Assembly: GCF_039839275.1 (NCBI RefSeq)
Contig: NZ_JBDOQP010000001.1
Coordinates: 1,302,001 to 1,366,000, forward strand
Direction of reading: 5' to 3'
Length of the DNA: 64,000 nucleotides
Origin: Aerobium sp039839275
Lineage (GTDB): Bacteria; Pseudomonadota; Alphaproteobacteria; Rhizobiales; Rhizobiaceae
In this document: positions 37,899 through 46,129 of the stretch, in pieces
How the letters are laid out: the number at the start of each line of letters is the position of its first letter
How positions within the stretch are numbered: position 1 is the stretch's first letter
Notes under the pieces: generated by a model
Seen by the model: the letters and a program-made list of their open reading frames with translations, nothing else
Database searches by the model: none
What the model was told of the DNA's origin: nothing
Program-made: the position numbers and the translations under genes

Positions 37899-39721
37899 AG
37901 GCGCTCTGTCAGCGATTGGGGCGCGTCTAGCCTCATACGACGCAATTGTGTGATGTATTTCGTGTCATCATCCCGCTTGACGATTGCCGACCACGCGGCC
38001 GCCAATGCGCCCGTTCGCGACGCGGTGCGCTCGCGCAACAGAGCGAGCGCCGGCAAGAGGCGTCGTTCTTCATCGGTAAAGTTGGTGCCGAATGGAAACG
38101 CGTCACCCCATCCGTGCTCACGCGCGCTGGACAGCGCTTCTGTGAGAAAGGCGGCGGTATTGGTGCGCTTGCCAGCGTCCAGTCGGTAGCTCCTTTCCAT
38201 CTTTGACGCGCCTTTGGCCTGTTCCAGCAAAGGCTCCTGAAACGCAGCGTCGCAGATCGCCAGCATTTCGGCGACGCAATCGCGATCCGTTTTGCCACGT
38301 AGGTCCGCGACCCCGTACTCAGTGATGAAGATGTCGCGCAGGTGGCGCGGGATTGTCGTGTGTCCGTAGTTCCAAAGGACGCGCGACTCAGACCGGCCGC
38401 CGACCGTGCGCGTTGCGTTCAGCGTGATGATCGAGCGCGCGTCATCGAGCGCAAACGCCTGCGCCACGAAATTGTATTGTCCACCCACACCCGAGACGAT
38501 CCGCCCGTCGGCGAGTCCATCCGACACCGCGCTGCCGAGCAGCGTTGCCATCATCGCGGTGTTGACGAAGCGCGCATCCGTCCGGTCGGCACGCTTTTGC
38601 TCTTCATCGCCATAGAGTTCGTTGACGAACGAGATGCCGCGCATCTGGAACAGGTCACGCTCCTCGTCCGGCAGTTCGCGCAGGAAACAGTAGAAATCTT
38701 CGGCGCCAAGGAAGAATCCGGCGTGAAGAAGGGCGCCATCGCTGGCCCGCCGCTTGAGGATGCCATGGCGGTAGAGTTCCATGAATCCGTCGACGAACAT
38801 CTCGCTCGCAGCGTAGAGACCACGCTCGAACCGGCCCGTCTCGCGTCCCGGAGGAATGTCGCCATGGCAGAGCCGACGTAGCGTTTCCACGAAGATATCG
38901 GGCGCCTCGTGCCGCATGACGAGTGCGGCAGCCACGGCGTCTCCCAGCGAACCGATGCCGATCTGAAGGGTGCCTCCATCCTTGACCAGGCTGGCGACGT
39001 GGATGCCGATCGCGTGATCGGCGTCAGAGACCGGTTGCTTTGGAGTGGCAAAAAGCCTCGGCTCATTGCCGGGCGTTTCCAGCATGTGTGCGAAGCGTGA
39101 CGCCGGCAACACCGCCTTGCCGCCCATGTAGGGGAGCGCGCCACTGACTTCACCGGCAAGGATGACCTTGCGGTCGGCCGCATCGAGCGCCGGGAGAAGA
39201 TCGAGCGTGATGTCGGTGTTGCAAGACAGGCTGAAACTGGCGTCTTCACCGGTGCCGCGCTTGGCGACGAGTTGCGCGATCACATTGACCCCGCGATCGA
39301 GCAACACGCGCGCGGCATGGGTATAGTTGGCGCTCACATAGGACCGTTGCACGGCCGGATCGCCGAGCCAGCGCCCGGCGAGCAGGAAGAATTCGCTGAC
39401 GGAAACGTTGGCCGGCAGCGTTCCGCTGCGCAGGGCTCGGGCGTAGTCGAGCTCTTCATAGCCGGCAAAAAGACGTTCGCTCAGAGGCTCGAGAAAACGC
39501 CGCTCCATATCCGACGACGCGGTGGGCGGCTCCAGCGTCAGCGCGGTGAAGATTTCCAGAGAGAGAGCAGGATTGGCCTTGGCGCGCCTGAACAGCGCGT
39601 TGGCGATGCGGTTGGCCTTGCCAAGACCGAGCGGGAGACCGAGTACGATCCTGCCGTCGAGCTCATCGAAGATCCGGGCAGCGATCGCGTCTGCATCCCT
39701 GTCGTAGATAGGACCCTTCAT
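37850..39721 (-). CDS. Acetyl-CoA hydrolase/transferase family protein
   Basis: This 623-aa protein belongs to the family of acetyl-CoA hydrolases, succinyl-CoA:acetate CoA-transferases and 4-hydroxybutyrate CoA-transferases, which act through a glutamyl-CoA intermediate. The C-terminal domain shows GVGGQYNFVAQAF, ATRTVGGRSESRVLW and the conserved ITEYGVADLRGK. It is longer than typical members (about 430-500 aa), with an enlarged N-terminal part and a C-terminal extension. It starts one base after the fadJ-like stop, so it ends the beta-oxidation operon, where it could release or swap CoA. The substrate is unknown. Confidence 0.85.
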   Translation of the reverse strand: MKGPIYDRDADAIAARIFDELDGRIVLGLPLGLGKANRIANALFRRAKANPALSLEIFTALTLEPPTASSDMERRFLEPLSERLFAGYEELDYARALRSGTLPANVSVSEFFLLAGRWLGDPAVQRSYVSANYTHAARVLLDRGVNVIAQLVAKRGTGEDASFSLSCNTDITLDLLPALDAADRKVILAGEVSGALPYMGGKAVLPASRFAHMLETPGNEPRLFATPKQPVSDADHAIGIHVASLVKDGGTLQIGIGSLGDAVAAALVMRHEAPDIFVETLRRLCHGDIPPGRETGRFERGLYAASEMFVDGFMELYRHGILKRRASDGALLHAGFFLGAEDFYCFLRELPDEERDLFQMRGISFVNELYGDEEQKRADRTDARFVNTAMMATLLGSAVSDGLADGRIVSGVGGQYNFVAQAFALDDARSIITLNATRTVGGRSESRVLWNYGHTTIPRHLRDIFITEYGVADLRGKTDRDCVAEMLAICDAAFQEPLLEQAKGASKMERSYRLDAGKRTNTAAFLTEALSSAREHGWGDAFPFGTNFTDEERRLLPALALLRERTASRTGALAAAWSAIVKRDDDTKYITQLRRMRLDAPQSLTERLYRRLLVWALARTESA

Positions 39722-39722
39722 C

Positions 39723-41822
39723 TCAGGTCGCTGAAAGGCTGCGCCAGCCGTCATCCGGGCGGAAGCGACCCCCATGCGCCTTTTCGAGGCCATTCAGGGT
39801 GGTGACGACGTCCTCGATGCCGCGCTGGTGCGCATAGTGGATCGGGCCGCCACGGAACGGTGCGAAGCCGGTGCCGAAGATCATCGCGCCATCGAGTGTG
39901 TCTGCGTCCACGACAATTCCGTCGCGCAACATGCGCACGCACGCGTTCAGCATTGGCAAGACAAGCCGGTCCGCCATCCGCGGATCGGGCGATGGCGCCT
40001 CGCTCTTTTTTGGCTTCCCCTCATCGTCATAGTCGTAGAGACCCTTGCCCGTCTTGCGGCCGAGTTCCTTCCGTTCGACCTTTTCGCGCAACCATCCCGG
40101 AACGTCAGGCACTTCTTCAGGAAAGGCTGCTTTCAAACTCTCCGCCACTTCCAAGGCAATGTCGAGACCAACACGATCGGCTAGTTCGACCGGTCCCATC
40201 GGCATTCCGAAGCTGGTGGCCGCCTTGTCGATGGTCTCCTTGGCGATGCCTTCTTCGATCATCAGGAATGCCTCGGCGAGATAGGGCGTCAAGGCGCGGT
40301 TGACGAGAAAGCCGGGAGCGCTCTTCACTGGCGCGGGCAGACGATCTATCGCGCCACAGAACGCCCGTGACCGCGCAAGCGTGTCGTCACTCGCCTGATC
40401 ATGCGAAACGATTTCGACGAGCTCCATTCTGGTGACTGGATTGAAGAAATGGATACCGACCAAGCGCTCCGGACGAGGCAGGTCTTCGCGCAGGGTTTCA
40501 AGCGGAATGCTCGACGTGTTTGTCGCCAAGAGAGCGTCAGGCTTCATGCGCGGCGCGATCTCGGCAAACACCTTCTTCTTGACCTCCGCCTTCTCTGCGA
40601 TCGCCTCGATCACCAGATCGGCGCGCGCAGCACCCTCGCCTGAGAAATCAGGAACGAGCCGGTCCAGCGCATCGCGGCGCTCGATCCCGCTATGCAGCTT
40701 GCGGCCATAGAATTTTCGTGCCTCGCCAACCGCCCGGGCGAGCGCCTTGCGGTCGAGATCGGCAATCGTCACGACAAGGCCTTGAGCCGCGCACCACATG
40801 GCGATCTCGCGCCCCATCTCGCCCGCTCCGATGACGTGGACGTGTTTGATGCCGCTGGCGCCCTTCCCGAACGCCTTCAATTTCTCGCGCAGGAAGAAGA
40901 CGCGGATCAGGTTCTGCGCCGTCTGGCCGGCGAGCAGGTCAGAGAACGAGCGTATCTCCGCCTTCTGCATCAACTCAGCATTTCCGCCATAGGACTCCCA
41001 AAGACCGATGAGCCGCTGCGGCGCGGGATAATGCTCCGGCGGCGCCTGCCTGGCCGCTTCCTTCCTCATCCGACCGGCGGCAAGCTTGCGTGCGGGGGCA
41101 AAGGCGAAGACGCCGTGTTTCCAATCACGCCCGCCGCGCTCCAGTTCGCCATCGATAGCCGACTGTACGGCAGCGGTGACGTGCCGTTCCTCGACGACGG
41201 CGTCCACGAGCCCCAATGTCCTGGCGCGCTGCGCGTGAGCCGACTTGCCCGTCAGCATCATCGTCATTGCTTGGATCGGGTCGATCAATGCCGGCAGGCG
41301 GAACGTTCCGCCAAGTCCCGGATGAAGACCCAGCATGACCTCCGGAAATCCGAGCTTGGCATCAGGAGTAGCGATTCGGTGATCGCATGCCAGCGCCAAT
41401 TCGAGGCCGCCGCCGAGGCAATGGCCGTGAATGACGGCAACCGTCGGCATCTTCAACCGATCAAGTCTGTCAATGACACCGTGCGCGCGGGTCATACGCT
41501 CTACGATTTCGTCGGCGTTGGTGACATTGCGGAAATCGCGGATGTCAGCACCGGCTACGAATCCACCCTTCTTGGCGGAGCGGATCACCAGGCCGCGTGG
41601 GTTGAGGCCCTCGACCTTCGAAAGAATGGTATCGAGTTCGGCGATAACCTCTTCCGACAGCGTGTTGGTGCTCTCGTCGGCCCGATCGAGCGTCAGCCAG
41701 GCTATGCCGTCGTCACCCTTGGCAAGAGTCCAGTGGCGAAGAGCCTGAACGATATCGTTCGGCCCCCGCTCCTGTTCGCGTTGTGCGAGTGCTGCGCGAA
41801 CACGTCCGTGCTTGTTTTGCAT
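39723..41822 (-). CDS. fadJ: Bifunctional enoyl-CoA hydratase / 3-hydroxyacyl-CoA dehydrogenase
   Basis: The multifunctional beta-oxidation alpha subunit hydrates enoyl-CoA and oxidises 3-hydroxyacyl-CoA. The 699-aa protein has an N-terminal crotonase domain (AKKGGFVAGADIRDF, GHCLGGGLELALACDHRIA with the catalytic Glu). A helical linker follows, then the NAD domain (HVHVIGAGEMGREIAMWCA), ATNTSSIPLETL, GIHFFNPVTRMELVEIV, and two C-terminal dehydrogenase repeats. The start overlaps the thiolase stop by one base (TGATG). Together with the thiolase it would form a trifunctional-type complex. Confidence 0.93.
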   Translation of the reverse strand: MQNKHGRVRAALAQREQERGPNDIVQALRHWTLAKGDDGIAWLTLDRADESTNTLSEEVIAELDTILSKVEGLNPRGLVIRSAKKGGFVAGADIRDFRNVTNADEIVERMTRAHGVIDRLDRLKMPTVAVIHGHCLGGGLELALACDHRIATPDAKLGFPEVMLGLHPGLGGTFRLPALIDPIQAMTMMLTGKSAHAQRARTLGLVDAVVEERHVTAAVQSAIDGELERGGRDWKHGVFAFAPARKLAAGRMRKEAARQAPPEHYPAPQRLIGLWESYGGNAELMQKAEIRSFSDLLAGQTAQNLIRVFFLREKLKAFGKGASGIKHVHVIGAGEMGREIAMWCAAQGLVVTIADLDRKALARAVGEARKFYGRKLHSGIERRDALDRLVPDFSGEGAARADLVIEAIAEKAEVKKKVFAEIAPRMKPDALLATNTSSIPLETLREDLPRPERLVGIHFFNPVTRMELVEIVSHDQASDDTLARSRAFCGAIDRLPAPVKSAPGFLVNRALTPYLAEAFLMIEEGIAKETIDKAATSFGMPMGPVELADRVGLDIALEVAESLKAAFPEEVPDVPGWLREKVERKELGRKTGKGLYDYDDEGKPKKSEAPSPDPRMADRLVLPMLNACVRMLRDGIVVDADTLDGAMIFGTGFAPFRGGPIHYAHQRGIEDVVTTLNGLEKAHGGRFRPDDGWRSLSAT

Positions 41823-43168
41823 CACACGGCCTCCAGCAGCATCGCGCCGCCCTGGCCGCCGCCGATGCATTCGGTTGCAACGCCGCGCTTGGCGCCGCGC
41901 TTGCGCATGGCGTGAGCCAGATGTAGCACGATGCGATTGCCGCTCGTCCCGACCGGATGTCCAAGACTGATGGCGCCGCCATCGACGTTCAGGCGGTCAT
42001 GGGCGACGCGTCCGAACGCGTTCTCAAGCCCCAGCACGTCGCGACAGAAAGTCTCGTCTTCCCACGCCGCCTGGCAGGCGAGCACCTGGGCGGCGAACGC
42101 CTCGTTGAGTTCCCACACGTCAATATCCTCGCGGACGAGGTCGTGCCGCTTCATCATCGGCGTGACGGAAAGCACTGGCCCCAGCCCCATGATGGACGGA
42201 TCGAGAGCCGCCCACTCGCTGTCGACCAGCCGCGCCAACGGCGTCAAGCCGTGCTCTTCCACCGCCCGCTCCGACGCCAGGACAACCCAGGACGCGCCGT
42301 CGGTGATCTGTGATGAGTTGCCGGGTGTCACCTTCCCATAGGGCTTCTCGAACACCGGCTTGAGCCGGGCGAGCTTGTCCATCGACGAATCGGGGCGAAC
42401 GCCGTCATCCTTGTCGTACAACGCGCCGCTGCGCGAGATCGCCGGCACGACTTCGTCCTCAAGTTCTCCATTGTCCTGTGCCCTCGCAAGCCGGCGGTGA
42501 CTTTCCAGCGCGTAGGCATCCGCCGATTTGCGCGAAATATCGAAGAGATGCGCGAGGACTTCCGCTGTCTGGCCCATGTTCAGCGTCGTGATCGGGTCGG
42601 TCAGGCCACGCTCCAGGCCGATCACCGGCTTGAGGAATCCGGGCCGCCATTGGCCCAGCGCCGCCAGTCTTTGGGTCAACGTCCGTGCACCGGCGAATGC
42701 GCCGAACCACTCCGTTGCCTCACGCGAGAGCACCAATGGCGCATGGCTCAGTGACTCGGCCCCGCCTGCGAGTATGAGGTCGGCCTTGCCTGCTTCGATC
42801 GTCCGAAAGGCCGTGTCGATCGACTGCATGCCGGACCCGCAATTGATCTGAACGGTGAAGGCGGTCATTGCCTCCCCCATGCCAAGCCGCAGCGCCGCAA
42901 CCCGAGCCGGGTTCATCTCGTCGGCGACGACGTTGACGCAACCCAGGATGACGGTGTCGAAGCGATCCGGCGCAAAGGGCTGTCGCAGCAGCAGCGGGCG
43001 CCCACACTGCACCGCAAGGTCTACGGGGGTGAACGGCCCCGGCTTGCCGCGCGCGCGCAGGAATGGTGTGCGGGCGCCATCAACGAGATAGACGGGCCTC
43101 TGTGCGCGTTGCGCGGATGCTTTCGCTGTCCTGCGCGGCGCGGCTTTCTTCGCAGGCGCAGGGGCCAT
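41822..43168 (-). CDS. fadI: Acetyl-CoA C-acyltransferase (FadI/FadA-type thiolase)
   Basis: This thiolase splits 3-ketoacyl-CoA to release acetyl-CoA. The 448-aa protein has the nucleophile cysteine in INCGSGMQSIDTAF near residue 125, NVDGGAISLGHPVGTSGNRI with the catalytic His, and the C-terminal CIGGGQGGAMLLE with the second Cys. A basic Ala/Pro/Lys/Arg tail of about 22 residues precedes the fold (MAPAPAKKAAPRRTAKASAQ). It overlaps fadE upstream by one base (TAATG) and fadJ downstream by one. The fadI rather than fadA name rests on operon position and length and is tentative. Confidence 0.92.
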   Translation of the reverse strand: MAPAPAKKAAPRRTAKASAQRAQRPVYLVDGARTPFLRARGKPGPFTPVDLAVQCGRPLLLRQPFAPDRFDTVILGCVNVVADEMNPARVAALRLGMGEAMTAFTVQINCGSGMQSIDTAFRTIEAGKADLILAGGAESLSHAPLVLSREATEWFGAFAGARTLTQRLAALGQWRPGFLKPVIGLERGLTDPITTLNMGQTAEVLAHLFDISRKSADAYALESHRRLARAQDNGELEDEVVPAISRSGALYDKDDGVRPDSSMDKLARLKPVFEKPYGKVTPGNSSQITDGASWVVLASERAVEEHGLTPLARLVDSEWAALDPSIMGLGPVLSVTPMMKRHDLVREDIDVWELNEAFAAQVLACQAAWEDETFCRDVLGLENAFGRVAHDRLNVDGGAISLGHPVGTSGNRIVLHLAHAMRKRGAKRGVATECIGGGQGGAMLLEAV

Positions 43169-45444
43169 TATTCTGCGGCCTCGCGACGTGTAGGCTTGCC
43201 GGGCTGCTGCGGCCGATGTTGGGCCGCGATCGGCGACACCTCCTCCATCGGCCATGCGTCGACCGCGACGACCCGCGCCACGGCATCCTGTGCCTCGACG
43301 ATGCGGCCATGTTCCGCCTCGTCGATCACACCTTGCTGCAGCGCTGCGTCGGCATCGCGCAATTTCGCCTCGCGCATCTTCCGCTCGAGCGGCTCGATAT
43401 CGGTGATCAGCGCGAAGGCGCGTTCAAGATCCTTCAGTGCATGATCGTCGTGCCCCTCACCCAGATAGAGCCCCGGCGTCAGCCGGTCACGCTGCTGCGA
43501 CGGCTTCATCAGCGTTTCCGCCACCTTGTTGACAAGGCGGTCGGACGGCGCGCGATGAGCGATGCCGAACGGGAAGGCGATCACGCGCACCATAAGAGCT
43601 GCCCAGCGCGCGGGTAGGTTCTGGAGGACACCTTCGAAAGCATCGGCGATGCGATCGATGCCGCGCACCATGACATAGTCGACGATGGGACGGTCGACCT
43701 TTTGGCGCCCTTCGTCTTCATAACGCTTGAGCACCGCGCCGAGCAGGTACAGTTCCGACAGGATGTCGCCCAGCCGCGCCGAAATCATCTCCTTGCGCTT
43801 GAGTTCGCCGCCGAGTGTCAGGAGCGACATGTCCGAGAGAAGCGCGAACGCCGCCGTGTACCGCGAAAGCCGCTGCCAGTGATGTGGCAGGTCGGCGTCC
43901 TTCGGCGACGGAGCGATCGCCGCTCCCGACCAGCCACGAATAAATGACCGGCCTACATTTCCGATCGCGTGGCCGACATGGGACCAGAAATTGCGATCGA
44001 ATGTATCGAGACCTGACTCCTGGTCATCGTCGGATAGGGCGAGCAATTCTTTGAGCATGTAAGGGTGCGATCGGATCGCACCCTGCCCGAAGATCATCAG
44101 ATTGCGGGTCAGGATATTGGCGCCTTCGACGGTGATGCCGATCGGCACCGAGCGATACTGCCCACCCATATAGTTTCGCGGGCCGTCGATGATCGCCTTG
44201 CCACCATGAATGTCCATGGCCTTTTCAATCGACTCGCGCATGCGCTCGGTCGCGTGATACTTCATTACCGCTGAAATCACCGAGGGCTTGTGGCCTTCGT
44301 CGAGGGCGGCAACCGTCAGCCGTCTGGCTGCATCGATCAGATAGGCATTGGCTGCCAGATTGGCCAGATGCTCGCGGATGCCCTCGAATTGGCCGATCGG
44401 GATGCCGAACTGGCTGCGAACACGCGCATAAGCGCCGGTCGCCCGAGCGCACATCGCCGCCGAGGCGGCGGATTGAGAGGGCAGCGAAATGCCCCTGCCC
44501 GCCGCAAGCGCTGTCATCAGCATCTTCCAGCCCTGGCCGATCTGCTTCTCACCGCCAAGCACCCACTCCAGTGGGATGAAGACGTCTTCGCCGTACAGCG
44601 GACCGTTCTGGAAGTGCGTGAATTGCGGGATATGCCGATCGCCGTGCCGGACACCGGGTGTCGATGTGGGGAGCAGTGCCACCGTAATTCCACGCTCGAC
44701 ACCGCCGCCCAGATGGTCCTCGGGGTCGCGCAGCTTGAATGCAAGGCCCATGACGGTCGCGACCGGGCCCAACGTGATGTAACGCTTGGCGAAGTTCAGC
44801 CTGATGCCGAGCACCTGCTCCCCGTTATGCTCACCGTACTCGATGATACCGCTGTCGGTCATTGCCGCGGCATCCGACCCCGCATCTTCAGACGTCAGGC
44901 CGAAGCAGGGTATCTCGGAACCTTCCGCCAGGCGCGGCAGCCAATGATCCTTCTGCTCCTGCGTGCCGAAATGCAGCAGCAGTTCGCCTGGTCCGAGCGA
45001 GTTTGGAACCATTACGGTGACACCGGCGACGACGCTGGCGGACGACACCGTTCGGACGACTTCCGAATGCATCGTGTTGGAGAAGCCTAGACCGCCATAG
45101 TCTTTCGGGATGATCATGCCGAAGAATTTCTCCCGGCGCATGAACTCCCACACCTCCGGCGGCAGGTCCCTGTCCTGCCAGGCAATCTTCCAGTCGTCGA
45201 TCATCGCGCAAAGCTGGCGCACAGGCCCTTCCATGAAGGCCTGTTCCTCGTCGCTGAGCTTTGCGGCCGGCATCGCCAGCAACGCTGACCAGTCCGGATT
45301 GCCGGAAAACAGCTCGCCGTCCCACCAGACCGTGCCCGCATCGATGGCGTCGCGCTCGGTCTCGGAGATCGGCGGCATCGCCTTTTTCGCCCAGCGAAAG
45401 ATCGGGCCTGTCAGATAGTCTCTGCGCAGTGTTCGTATGGACAT
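43168..45444 (-). CDS. fadE: Acyl-CoA dehydrogenase, FadE type
   Basis: FadE catalyses the first oxidation of fatty acyl-CoA. The 758-aa protein is the long FadE form. It begins with LTGPIFRWAKKAMPPISETER and AGTVWWDGELFSGNPDW, as in E. coli FadE. The acyl-CoA dehydrogenase core follows (IIPKDYGGLGFS, CFGLTSEDAGSDAAAM), then the C-terminal DUF1974-type domain. It heads the operon fadE-thiolase-fadJ-CoA-transferase. An AGGGGAG ribosome site precedes the ATG, and an EcfG-like promoter within an inverted repeat lies just upstream. Confidence 0.94.
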   Translation of the reverse strand: MSIRTLRRDYLTGPIFRWAKKAMPPISETERDAIDAGTVWWDGELFSGNPDWSALLAMPAAKLSDEEQAFMEGPVRQLCAMIDDWKIAWQDRDLPPEVWEFMRREKFFGMIIPKDYGGLGFSNTMHSEVVRTVSSASVVAGVTVMVPNSLGPGELLLHFGTQEQKDHWLPRLAEGSEIPCFGLTSEDAGSDAAAMTDSGIIEYGEHNGEQVLGIRLNFAKRYITLGPVATVMGLAFKLRDPEDHLGGGVERGITVALLPTSTPGVRHGDRHIPQFTHFQNGPLYGEDVFIPLEWVLGGEKQIGQGWKMLMTALAAGRGISLPSQSAASAAMCARATGAYARVRSQFGIPIGQFEGIREHLANLAANAYLIDAARRLTVAALDEGHKPSVISAVMKYHATERMRESIEKAMDIHGGKAIIDGPRNYMGGQYRSVPIGITVEGANILTRNLMIFGQGAIRSHPYMLKELLALSDDDQESGLDTFDRNFWSHVGHAIGNVGRSFIRGWSGAAIAPSPKDADLPHHWQRLSRYTAAFALLSDMSLLTLGGELKRKEMISARLGDILSELYLLGAVLKRYEDEGRQKVDRPIVDYVMVRGIDRIADAFEGVLQNLPARWAALMVRVIAFPFGIAHRAPSDRLVNKVAETLMKPSQQRDRLTPGLYLGEGHDDHALKDLERAFALITDIEPLERKMREAKLRDADAALQQGVIDEAEHGRIVEAQDAVARVVAVDAWPMEEVSPIAAQHRPQQPGKPTRREAAE

Positions 45445-45463
45445 GTCGCTCCCCTGTGCCTCG

Positions 45464-45497
45464 TCAGGAACGCATCTGTCGGCGTTTTGGTTCCTGA
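45464..45497 (-). promoter_or_regulatory. EcfG-like promoter inside an inverted repeat ahead of fadE
   Basis: On the minus strand GGAAC (45494-45490) and CGTT (45472-45469) are 17 bases apart, and the -10 ends about 25 bases before the fadE ATG. The same bases form part of a perfect inverted repeat, TCAGGAAC (45464-45471) and GTTCCTGA (45490-45497). The element could be a stress promoter, a repressor operator, or both. Confidence 0.5.
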
Positions 45498-45505
45498 ATC
45501 GCCGC

Positions 45506-46129
45506 TCAGGTCAAGCGGCGTGCCAGGTCTGCGGCGTGGACGAGATCGTCAGGCGTGTTGACATTGAAGAACGGATCGAACGGGGTTGCTTCGAACTCAA
45601 CCGTCACAACCTCATGGCGCTCAGCCCAGACGCGGACCTTGCGCATCCCCGCATGGAGCGATCCCCGCAAGTCGGCTGCCAACGCAGTCGACCAGAGCCC
45701 AATCGTCGGATGAACATGCAGTGTTCTGCTGTCATCCCGCGATGCAGCCAATGCGATGCGGGCGTCCCGCCCATCCACTGCCTCCGCCAACCGACTGACG
45801 AGATCACGCGGAACGAACGGGGTATCTGCGGCAACCGTCACCATCCAGGCGGCGCGCCGGCTGGTGCCCCACTCCATCCCAGCAAGAATACCGGCTAGAG
45901 GTCCGGGAAAGTCATCGACGCTGTCAGCGATAACTGGCAGGCCAAATCCCGAGAAACGCGCGGGTTCGCCATTCGCGTTGAGCACAAGCTCACCGCATTG
46001 CGGCCGCAGCCTGTCGAGAAGGTGCTCGAGCAGCGTGCGACCATCAATATGCAGCAGGGCCTTGTCGACGCCTCCCATGCGGGTCGCCCGTCCGCCCGCC
46101 AGGATAACGCCGACAACGTCGCTGGTCAT
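45506..46129 (-). CDS. mobA: Molybdenum cofactor guanylyltransferase
   Basis: MobA attaches GMP to molybdopterin to form the bis-MGD cofactor. The 207-aa nucleotidyltransferase has the signature VILAGGRATRMGGVDKALL at the N-terminus, FSGFGLPVIADSVDDFPGPLAGILAGM (shown as PVIADSVDDFPGPLAGIL), and the magnesium-binding VTVAADTPFVPRDL. The C-terminal helix ends FDPFFNVNTPDDL. The start overlaps the tex stop by four bases (ATGA). No other molybdopterin gene is in the window. Confidence 0.93.
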   Translation of the reverse strand: MTSDVVGVILAGGRATRMGGVDKALLHIDGRTLLEHLLDRLRPQCGELVLNANGEPARFSGFGLPVIADSVDDFPGPLAGILAGMEWGTSRRAAWMVTVAADTPFVPRDLVSRLAEAVDGRDARIALAASRDDSRTLHVHPTIGLWSTALAADLRGSLHAGMRKVRVWAERHEVVTVEFEATPFDPFFNVNTPDDLVHAADLARRLT

